A DNA stretch of 64,000 nucleotides from Solirubrobacter soli DSM 22325. GTDB lineage: Bacteria > Actinomycetota > Thermoleophilia > Solirubrobacterales > Solirubrobacteraceae. Below the pieces are notes generated by a model. The model searched no databases, had not been told where the DNA came from, and saw only the letters and a list, made by a program, of their open reading frames with translations. Made by a program: the position numbers and the translations under genes. The stretch covers positions 530,760 to 594,759 of the forward strand of contig NZ_KE384071.1 in assembly GCF_000423665.1 (NCBI RefSeq). Reading direction: 5' to 3'. Positions 32,528 through 38,995 of this stretch are shown piece after piece; the stretch's first letter is position 1, and each line of letters opens with the position of its first letter.

Positions 32528-32572
32528 GGTCTAGACCATATGGTACATTCGGTGGCGATGTGGTCTGGACCA
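32526..32572. promoter_or_regulatory. Twin dre-like operators of the GntR regulator
   Basis: ATGGTCTAGACCAT (32526-32539) is a perfect palindrome and TGGTCTGGACCA (32561-32572) a near-perfect second copy, 35 bp apart between gntR and rep. TGGTCTAGACCA is the known core of DasR-type (HutC subfamily) binding sites, matching the UTRA-GntR protein next to it. Confidence 0.8.
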
Positions 32573-32599
32573 TCAGCAGCAGTAAGTGGTACGGGCGGC

Positions 32600-34090
32600 A
32601 TGACCACGCTCGCGCCCGAGCTGCTGGTGGGTCTGGTCGAGCGCGCCGGACGGCCGGACTTCCGTGCATTCGAGGCGCAGTTGCGCTCGTCCGGCTTCTG
32701 CGTGCGGCCAGTGCGGCTGAGCGGCAGGATCGAGACCTGCGACGGGCACGGGCGGCGGCGGGTGTGGTCGACGGACGACGAGCCCGATGGCGTGTTGCGC
32801 AAGGCGTGCGGCAATCGACGTGAGGCGGTGTGCCCCTCGTGCGCGGAGCGCTACCGCCAAGACGCTTATCAGCTGATCGCCGCGGGACTAAGAGGCGGCA
32901 AGGGCATCCCGGAAACCGCGGCCGAGCACCCGGCAGTATTCGCGACGTTGACAGCGCCGAGCTTCGGTGTCGTGCATTCGCGCGCGCTCGGATCGGACGG
33001 GGAGCAGCGCCGCTGTCGTCCTCGGCGCGACGCGCCCATATGCCCACACGGCAACCCGCTGTCGTGCCACGCGGTGCATGTCGACGGCGATCCGTGTCTC
33101 GGCGAGCCGCTGTGCTCGGAGTGCTTTGACTACGCCGCCGCGGTGGTGTGGAACAACGCGCTCGGCGAGCTCTGGCGGCGGACCACGATCTACCTGCCGC
33201 GCGCGATGGCGCGGATCGCAGGCGTGACACAGGCGGCGCTCAAGCTCCAAGTGCGCCCCGCGTACGTGAAGGTCGCCGAGTTCCAAAAGCGCGGTCTGGT
33301 GCATGTGCACGTGCTCGCCAGGCTCGTCCGCGCGATGCCGGCCTATCGCTCCGACGAGGTCCACCCACCCACCGGACGCTTCGATGCCGAGTTGCTCGAG
33401 CGCGCGTTCCGCGAGGCCGTCGCCGACGTGTCCGCGCCGATCCCGGACGAGCTCGGCGGCGGGAGCATCCGCTGGGGCCAGGCCATCGACGTTCGCCAGC
33501 TACACACCGGGACCGCCCGCGGCGAGATCGCCGGCTACCTGGCCAAGTACGCGACCAAGAGCACCGAGCAGGCCGGCGGACTTCTACACCGCATCGACGC
33601 CGACGCGGTCGAGCACGCCCCTGTCCGTGAACACGTCCGCCGGTACATGCAGACCGCCTTCACGCTCGATCAGACCGCGTCAGAGCACAGGCCGCCGCCG
33701 CCGATTGAGGCGCCCGAGCCGATGATCGACGTCGAGACCGATTGGCACCCGGCCGCACTCGTCATCCGAGCGCGCCGCGAAATGGGCTCCGGCGAGCTCG
33801 TGCGGGTCCGCCTGCACGACAGCACCGTGCACACCGGCCGAATCGCACGCGTGCTCGACCTCGAGCAAGATCGGGACGCGAGTACGCTCGCGATCGAGCT
33901 GGACTCCGGCGCGGCCGTCGCCTTGGGTGACGTCGCCTCCATCGGGCCGGCCACAACGCGCCGCAGGCCCCGTGACCGACGCGACCCCCGACTCGCCGCC
34001 TGCGCGCACGCGCTCGGCTACCGAGGGCACTGCCTGACCAAGAGCCGCCGCTACTCCACAACCTTCAAAGCGCTGCGCGAGGCACGCTAA
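32600..34090 (+). CDS. RepSA-type rolling-circle replication initiator (interrupted before its C-terminus)
   Basis: 496 residues from ATG 32600. Zinc-type cysteine pairs CPSCAERYRQDAY and LCSECFDYA, the strand motif FATLTAPSFG, the HUH metal motif GLVHVHVLARL (His235 and His237) and the nicking motif AGYLAKYATK (Tyr313 or Tyr317) identify a HUH endonuclease of the RepSA family, which replicates AICEs by rolling circle. The frame continues in register past TAA 34088-34090 for another 75 codons that look like the family's normal C-terminus, so the gene appears truncated by a nonsense change. All catalytic motifs lie upstream of the stop; whether the protein works is unknown. Confidence 0.85.
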   Translation: MTTLAPELLVGLVERAGRPDFRAFEAQLRSSGFCVRPVRLSGRIETCDGHGRRRVWSTDDEPDGVLRKACGNRREAVCPSCAERYRQDAYQLIAAGLRGGKGIPETAAEHPAVFATLTAPSFGVVHSRALGSDGEQRRCRPRRDAPICPHGNPLSCHAVHVDGDPCLGEPLCSECFDYAAAVVWNNALGELWRRTTIYLPRAMARIAGVTQAALKLQVRPAYVKVAEFQKRGLVHVHVLARLVRAMPAYRSDEVHPPTGRFDAELLERAFREAVADVSAPIPDELGGGSIRWGQAIDVRQLHTGTARGEIAGYLAKYATKSTEQAGGLLHRIDADAVEHAPVREHVRRYMQTAFTLDQTASEHRPPPPIEAPEPMIDVETDWHPAALVIRARREMGSGELVRVRLHDSTVHTGRIARVLDLEQDRDASTLAIELDSGAAVALGDVASIGPATTRRRPRDRRDPRLAACAHALGYRGHCLTKSRRYSTTFKALREAR

Positions 34091-34318
34091 GCGTTCGTTC
34101 ACGCTCAGATCCTCGCCCGCTCCCACGACGCCACCCAGCGCGCGATCGCCAGCGCGGACACCGAGCAGCGGACCGCGTCCTTCGAATGCGTCGGCGTCGG
34201 GCATCTCACAGCAGCGGATGCGTACTTAGCCGCTTCGGCGGCCGCGCGAGCGCGTGAGGAGCGCGCCACGGCACGTTTGGTGCGGGCGATGGAGTTCGAG
34301 TCGGGAGGTTCAAGGTGA
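34091..34318 (+). pseudogene. In-frame continuation of rep beyond a stop codon
   Basis: Same frame as rep, open to TGA 34316-34318. It reads AFVHAQILARSHDATQRAIA, then TEQRTASFECVGVGHLTAAD and AYLAASAAARAREERATARL. RepSA proteins usually end with such a segment (a short beta pair followed by GxLT...A-rich helix), which supports one interrupted gene instead of a separate one. No ATG or ribosome-binding site is present at its beginning. Its end overlaps the excisionase start. Confidence 0.65.
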
Positions 34319-34641
34319 GCGGGAAGGTCACGACAGGCGGCTCTGCCCAGACAGCTGGGCAGGCGATCGCGGCGATCATCGCCGGTGACGAGAGCGGGCT
34401 GCGGCAGCTGGCGGAGCTCCTGGCGCCGTACCTGCCCTCTGCGGAGCTGGAGTCGGACGGGTGGATGAGTACGCGCGAGGCATCGGAGTACGCGGGCACG
34501 ACGACGCACTCGCTGCACCGGGCGATGGCGGCACGCGAGATCGAGTTCGAGCAGGAAGTACGCGGCGGGAGAGCGTGGTTCCGGCGGGAATACATCGACG
34601 CGTGGCGGCGCGGTGAGCGGCCTGGCAGGCGGGCGGCATGA
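34315..34641 (+). CDS. Excisionase-like helix-turn-helix protein
   Basis: 108 residues from GTG 34315 (GTGA overlap with the end of the rep frame). The C-terminal half is a MerR-like HTH_17 domain: ESDGWMSTREASEYAGTTTHSLHRAMAAREIEFEQEVRGGRAWFRREYIDAWRRG. This is the standard xis form preceding AICE integrases. It should bend attL/attR DNA to direct the integrase toward excision. It overlaps the integrase start by four bases. Confidence 0.85.
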   Translation: MSGKVTTGGSAQTAGQAIAAIIAGDESGLRQLAELLAPYLPSAELESDGWMSTREASEYAGTTTHSLHRAMAAREIEFEQEVRGGRAWFRREYIDAWRRGERPGRRAA

Positions 34642-35981
34642 GCGGCACTCCGCGGCCGCCCCAGCCGTGGCCGGTGGATGGGTCGGGCCGTCCGAAGCGG
34701 CGTGTCGGTGTGCCCGGCAGTCGCGGCGTCTACTGGCGTGCCGATGGCCTGTTCGAGGTCGGCTATCGCGATGCCGATGGTCGGCAACGGTGGCGCGGAC
34801 CGTTTGAGACGTTGACGTCGGCGCGGCTCGCCCGTGACGACGCGCGAGTCAAGGCTCGTGGCGGCGAGCGGGAGTCGGCGAATCCGCGGCTCAAGTTCGG
34901 TGAGGCGGCAGACCGCTGGTTGTCCGAGCAAGTCGTCGAGCTTCGGCCGGCGACGCGCGCGAGCTACACGAGTTACCTGCAAAACCATCTGCGGCCGCGC
35001 TGGGGCAACCGGCGCATGGACGCCATCGATGTCACCGATGCTGCGCGCATGGTGCGCGAGCTGCGCGCGGCCGGGCTGGCGGAGTGGACGATCTCAGGCA
35101 TCTGCCGCGCGGCGAGTCGAGTCTTCAAGTTCGCTCGCAGGCACTGCTCGTGGCGCGGGGACAATCCTTTCGCCGAGTTGGAAACCGGTGAGCGGCCAAG
35201 ACCGAGCACGACGCCGGAGCGGCGAATCTACGTCGGCGGCGAGCTGGCCCAAGTGCTCGCCGCGGCGACGGAGCCGTGGCGGACGTTGTTCAGGCTCGCG
35301 AGCGTGGTGGGCGGTCGCGAGAGCGAGTTGCTCGGGCTGTGGTGGGAAGACTTCGAGCTCGGCGCGCTAGACCGAGCGACGATTCGCTTCTCCCATCAGG
35401 TAGGTCGCGACGGCAAGCGGGTGGCGCTGAAGACCGAGGAGAGCAAGGCGACGTTGCCTCTCCCCCGCTCGACGGCGTTGATGCTGCTCGAGCACAAGGC
35501 GCGCACGCCGGCGCCGATCTCGCCGAGGTCGTACGTCTTCAGCACGCGGATCGGCCGCCCGATCCACCAGCGCAACGTGCTGCGCGCGCTCTACCGCGCC
35601 CAGGAGCGCGCCCGCACGCCGGACGGGCAACCAACGTTCCCGGAGCTCTTCCAGACCGACCGGCGTGGCCACCTGGTCTTTGACGCCGACGGCGACTACG
35701 TCCCACGCGAGGTGAAGCGCCGCGAGCTGCACCTACCGGACTTCCACGCGCTCCGGGACGGCGCCGCGATGGACTGCGATGACGCCGAGGAGGCGCGCGA
35801 CCTGCTGCGGCACAAGAATTCCAACGTCACCCGTGCCATCTACCGCGCACACTTCGGCGATCGCCGGCGTGAGCTGCTGCGCGCGCGTATGGAAACACGC
35901 ATGGAAACATCGGCCGTCGGCGATGAACCTGACGGAACTGGCGCGAGCGCGCAGCAGAGCGGAATCAAGGGGGCGGCATGA
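34638..35981 (+). CDS. Tyrosine-family site-specific integrase
   Basis: 447 residues. An N-terminal arm-binding region (YWRADGLFEVGYRDADGRQRWRG) and a core-binding SAM-like domain (FGEAADRWLSEQVVELRPATRASY) precede the catalytic domain. Catalytic residues: Arg227 in GGRESELLGLWWEDF, Lys266 or Lys270 in KTEESKATLPLP, His370-x-x-Arg373 in HALRDGAAM, His392 in LLRHKNSNVTRAIYRAHF, nucleophile Tyr402. The second position after the conserved Arg is Asp where His is usual. The gene ends 21 bp before attR; its 3' end holds two ATGGAAACA copies that may be arm sites. It integrates the element into tRNA-Val. Confidence 0.93.
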   Translation: MSGTPRPPQPWPVDGSGRPKRRVGVPGSRGVYWRADGLFEVGYRDADGRQRWRGPFETLTSARLARDDARVKARGGERESANPRLKFGEAADRWLSEQVVELRPATRASYTSYLQNHLRPRWGNRRMDAIDVTDAARMVRELRAAGLAEWTISGICRAASRVFKFARRHCSWRGDNPFAELETGERPRPSTTPERRIYVGGELAQVLAAATEPWRTLFRLASVVGGRESELLGLWWEDFELGALDRATIRFSHQVGRDGKRVALKTEESKATLPLPRSTALMLLEHKARTPAPISPRSYVFSTRIGRPIHQRNVLRALYRAQERARTPDGQPTFPELFQTDRRGHLVFDADGDYVPREVKRRELHLPDFHALRDGAAMDCDDAEEARDLLRHKNSNVTRAIYRAHFGDRRRELLRARMETRMETSAVGDEPDGTGASAQQSGIKGAA

Positions 35982-36002
35982 CCACGAAATCGGCTCGCGC
36001 GG

Positions 36003-36048
36003 GCTTCACACGCGAGAGGTCGCAGGTTCGAAACCCGCCGCGCCCATC
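36003..36048 (+). repeat. attR: 46-bp direct repeat of the tRNA-Val 3' part
   Basis: Identical to 24489-24534, beginning at the anticodon arm of tRNA-Val and running four bases beyond the tRNA end into ATC. There is no matching 5' half, so this is a displaced tRNA end and not a gene. Confidence 0.95.
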
Positions 36049-36053
36049 ACTTC

Positions 36054-36107
36054 CGGGGGTGGCAAGGAAAACTTGACTCAGAGGACGGTTTTCCTGCCCA
36101 CCCCCCG
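36054..36107. terminator. Long hairpin just outside attR, probably the original tRNA terminator
   Basis: CGGGGGTGGCAAGGAAAAC (36054-36072) pairs, with small bulges, with GTTTTCCTGCCCACCCCCCG (36088-36107). It is host DNA that would follow the tRNA gene directly if the island were removed, and it also faces the end of the gene at 36119. Confidence 0.65.
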
Positions 36108-36118
36108 TGCAGCGGCAC

Positions 36119-37429
36119 TCACGTGCAGGGTTCTGTATCGAGGCCCTTCACCAGCTGCAGCTTCCCCGACGCGGGGCGCGGGAGCGCCGTCCGACGCTCG
36201 ATCTCGACCACCGGCTCAGGCACGCCGAGCTCGAGCAGCCGGGACGTGAGCGCCGCGCGCAGGCGGTCCTGGATCTCGCCGCGCGAGACGACGAGCACGC
36301 GCACGGCGGCGGCGCCGGTCTGCTCGATCTGGAACTCGATCACGTCGCGGTCGCGCGCGATGACGCCGAACTGCAGCGGGAGCACGCGGATGCCGGCGAG
36401 TGTGAGGACGTCGTCGCTGCGTCCGGCGATCGACGCGATACGACGGAGCGTGCGACCGCAGGCGCAGGGCTCGGGCACGATGGTCACCGAGTCGGCGATC
36501 GCGAGCCTGATCAGCGGCTGCGTGAAGTTGGAGAGGTTGGTGACGAGCAGTTGTGCGCCGGTCCGGCCGTCGGGCACGGATCGGCCGCGTTCGTCGACGT
36601 TCTCGACGAGCGTCATGTCCTCGAACAGGTGGATGCCCGCGTGTTCGGCGCAGTCGGCGCCCCACAGGCCTTCAGTCGTCGCGTAGAGGTTGAACGGGCG
36701 CACGCCGAACGCCTGCTCGATCCGGTCCGCGGTCTCGGGGGTCAGCAGCTCGCTGCTCGTGGAGACGAGCTCGGGTGTGATCCGCAGGCGGCCCGCGCGC
36801 TGCTCCTCGGCCAGCAGAGCTGCCATCGACGGGAACGCGTTCAGCGACTGCGGCTGGAACTGGTTCAGGCGCGCGACCAGCTCATCGATCGGCATCGTCA
36901 CCGGCACGCGCAGCACACGGTGAACACCGACCGACAGCGACTGCGCGACGCGACGGCTCATGTGCGTGCCGGCGGGGCTCACGACGGCCGCGATCCGCAG
37001 CCGGCGCGGGAGGCGCGGGCGGATGCCGGCGAGCGCGTTGAAACGCAAGAACTGCGCCAGGATCGCGACCCATTCGGGACGGTCGTAGACGAACAGGCCC
37101 TTGCGTCCTGACGAGCCGCTCGTCGTCATCGCGCGGTAACGGCCGAGGTACAGCTCATCTCCGTCGATGCCTTCGACGTGCGCAAGGAGCGCGTCGCGGC
37201 GAAGTCGGGGGTCGGTGACGATCTCGTCGAATCGCTCCATCATCGTCGCCTTCTCGAGCGGCTCGCCGCTCCAGTCGCGATAGAACGGCGAGTGGGCGCG
37301 GGCGTGCTGTACGAGCGCGTCGAAACGGTCGCGCTGGAAGCCTTCCAGCCGCTCGCGGGTCCAGCGCTCACGAGCCGCAAGCTCGCGGGAGCGCCGCGCG
37401 GCGACGGCGAAGTCAGCCACTCGGGTCAT
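36119..37429 (-). CDS. Phenylacetate-CoA ligase-like adenylate-forming enzyme (PaaK/CapK family)
   Basis: 436 residues, the normal length for the PaaK group. DALVQHARAHSPFYRDW is the family's N-terminal motif. MTTSGSSGRKGLFVYDR is the nucleotide-binding P-loop-like A3 motif, NAFPSMAALLAEEQ and FNLYATTEGLWGADC (A5) follow, and SDDVLTLAGIRVLP marks the A8 hinge. PASGKLQLV near the end supplies the catalytic lysine region. It activates a carboxylate as acyl-AMP; the CoA or other acceptor and the substrate are unknown. It overlaps the upstream TetR gene by 17 bp, so the two form an operon. Confidence 0.85.
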   Translation of the reverse strand: MTRVADFAVAARRSRELAARERWTRERLEGFQRDRFDALVQHARAHSPFYRDWSGEPLEKATMMERFDEIVTDPRLRRDALLAHVEGIDGDELYLGRYRAMTTSGSSGRKGLFVYDRPEWVAILAQFLRFNALAGIRPRLPRRLRIAAVVSPAGTHMSRRVAQSLSVGVHRVLRVPVTMPIDELVARLNQFQPQSLNAFPSMAALLAEEQRAGRLRITPELVSTSSELLTPETADRIEQAFGVRPFNLYATTEGLWGADCAEHAGIHLFEDMTLVENVDERGRSVPDGRTGAQLLVTNLSNFTQPLIRLAIADSVTIVPEPCACGRTLRRIASIAGRSDDVLTLAGIRVLPLQFGVIARDRDVIEFQIEQTGAAAVRVLVVSRGEIQDRLRAALTSRLLELGVPEPVVEIERRTALPRPASGKLQLVKGLDTEPCT

Positions 37430-38015
37430 CGCGCATCTCCTCCAGGAACAACCGCCCCATCCGCGCGCCCAGCTGTTCGTCCACCACGTCAGGCTGGGTC
37501 AGCCGCTCGAGGGCGAGCCCGAGTTGCATCGCGTACCCGGCGACGGCCAACCGCCGTGCGTCGGAGCGGCCCGTGTGGCGTTCGAGGGCCTCGACCAGCG
37601 GCGCCTGCGCGCGTGCGTGGAGCTCGGCGAAGCGCTCCCGCAGCGCCGGCCGGCGGATCACGTGCGCCCAGAACTCGAAGAACGCCGCCAGCCAGCCGTC
37701 CTCCGCCGTGCCGCGCCGCCGCGCGGTCGCGAGCGCGATCGCGTCCAGGCCCGCGAGCACGTCGCCCGTCTCCACGAGTGTGCGCTTCATCTCGATCACC
37801 CGCTGCGCGACACGACGTTCGTAGACGGCGAAGAAGACGTCCTCCTTGGCGGCGAAGTTCGAGTACACCGCGCCCTTCGTGAAGCCCGCCGCGGCGGCGA
37901 TGTCACCCACCGAGCTGGCATGGAACCCGCGCTCGACGAACAACCGCTCCGCCGCCGCGATCACCCGCTCGCGCGTCTGCTCCTGCTGCTCGATCCGCGT
38001 GAGGCGAACTGACAT
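37413..38015 (-). CDS. TetR family transcriptional regulator
   Basis: 200 residues, ATG 38015. The N-terminal helix-turn-helix is RERVIAAAERLFVERGFHASSVGDIAAAAGFTKGAVYSNFAAKEDVFFAVYERR, strongly TetR. The C-terminal part (EDGWLAAFFEFWAHVIRRPALRERFAELH) resembles the BetI-type ligand domain. It is co-transcribed with the PaaK-like gene, overlapping by 17 bp, and likely autoregulated through an inverted repeat that begins on its own start codon. Confidence 0.9.
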   Translation of the reverse strand: MSVRLTRIEQQEQTRERVIAAAERLFVERGFHASSVGDIAAAAGFTKGAVYSNFAAKEDVFFAVYERRVAQRVIEMKRTLVETGDVLAGLDAIALATARRRGTAEDGWLAAFFEFWAHVIRRPALRERFAELHARAQAPLVEALERHTGRSDARRLAVAGYAMQLGLALERLTQPDVVDEQLGARMGRLFLEEMRDDPSG

Positions 38016-38044
38016 ACCGTTGGAATTCTAATACCACCGGTATG
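38013..38044. promoter_or_regulatory. Candidate TetR operator at the start of the gene ending at 37413
   Basis: CATACCG (38013-38019) and CGGTATG (38038-38044) form an inverted repeat with 18 bp between, covering the AT-rich segment GGAATTCTAATACC. The left arm overlaps the ATG of the TetR gene. Position and symmetry fit autoregulation; the LysR gene at 38088 could also be affected. Confidence 0.6.
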
Positions 38045-38087
38045 CGAATGCAAGCCGACCGGCGCGTTTGCCCGTACGATCGGTCGC

Positions 38088-38990
38088 GTGTTCATTCGCC
38101 AGCTCGAGTACTTGGCGGCGCTCGATCGTGAGCGGCATTTCGGCCGCGCCTCGGTGGCCTGTCAGGTGTCGCAGCCGACGCTTTCGGCGGGCATCCGGAG
38201 CCTCGAGCGCGAGCTCGGCATCCCACTCGTGCGCCGCGGCCACGCGTTCGACGGTCTGACGCCTGAAGGCGAGCGGGTGCTCGGCTGGGCCCAGCGCACG
38301 CTGGCGGACCTCGAAAGTCTGCGCCAGGAGGCCAGTCGCCTGCGTGGCGGTCTTGAGGGAGTGCTGCGGCTGGGTGCCATCCCGACGTCCTTGCCGCTGT
38401 CTCCGCGTGTGACGGCGCGGCTGCGCGAGCGCCATCCACGCATGCGGGTCCGGCTCACCTCGATGACGTCGCGGCAGATCGCCCACGGGCTCGCGCACGG
38501 CGAGATCGACGCCGGCATGACGTACCTGGACAACGAGCCGCTCACACACGTGGACACGTTGCCGCTGTGGCGCGAGCACTATCTGCTCGTCATTCCGGCC
38601 GAGAGCGAGTTCGGCGCCGACAAGAGCGTTCCCTGGCGCACCGCGGCCGAGCTTCCGCTGTGTCTGCTCACGCCCGACATGCAGCACCGGCGAATCGTCG
38701 ACGACGCGTTCGCGGTGGCGGGTGCCGTCCCGGAGCCGGCGGTCGAGACGAACTCGGTCTCGACGCTCATCGCGCATGCGCGCACGGGCTTGCCCGGCGT
38801 CACGGCGCACACTTGGCTCGACGCGAACCCGCTCCCCGACGATCTGCGCGCGATTCCGCTGACAGACCCCGCGGTCGAGCACACGATCGGGCTCGTCGTG
38901 TCCAACACCGTGGAGCGCACTCCGGTGATCGCGGAGCTGTTGTCGATGTTCGAGCCGCTCGAACTCGGGGCAACGTCACTCGACCGCTGA
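38088..38990 (+). CDS. LysR family transcriptional regulator
   Basis: 300 residues from GTG 38088. The winged helix reads FIRQLEYLAALDRERHFGRASVACQVSQPTLSAGIRSLERELGIPLVRRG, followed by a complete substrate-binding domain (GVLRLGAIPTSLPLSPRVTARL, EIDAGMTYLDNEPL, LPLWREHYLLVIP, PAVETNSVSTLIAHARTGLPGV). It is convergent with the molybdenum/formate operon, five bases from the stop of its last gene. LysR genes near formate dehydrogenase loci often regulate them; here the regulator lies at the far end from the operon promoter. Confidence 0.92.
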   Translation: MFIRQLEYLAALDRERHFGRASVACQVSQPTLSAGIRSLERELGIPLVRRGHAFDGLTPEGERVLGWAQRTLADLESLRQEASRLRGGLEGVLRLGAIPTSLPLSPRVTARLRERHPRMRVRLTSMTSRQIAHGLAHGEIDAGMTYLDNEPLTHVDTLPLWREHYLLVIPAESEFGADKSVPWRTAAELPLCLLTPDMQHRRIVDDAFAVAGAVPEPAVETNSVSTLIAHARTGLPGVTAHTWLDANPLPDDLRAIPLTDPAVEHTIGLVVSNTVERTPVIAELLSMFEPLELGATSLDR

Positions 38991-38995
38991 CCCCG

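Larger units (their letters stand above)
24489..36048. mobile_element. Genomic island in tRNA-Val, AICE (pSAM2-like) type, apparently without a transfer gene
   Basis: About 11.5 kb lies between two perfect 46-bp copies of the tRNA-Val 3' part. The right end holds GntR regulator, RepSA-type initiator, excisionase and tyrosine integrase, with the integrase ending 21 bp from attR. That order is the core of actinomycete integrative and conjugative elements. The left 7 kb carries LysR-effector, fused sensor kinase/regulator, a sigma remnant, NmrA and TetR genes. No FtsK/TraB-like DNA translocase is seen, and the rep gene has an in-frame stop, so the element is probably immobile by itself or only mobilisable. 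Confidence 0.9.

Noticed and set aside
36003-36048. Possible second tRNA-Val gene
   Set aside because: Only the 3' part from the anticodon arm is present; there is no acceptor or D-arm 5' half, so it is attR.
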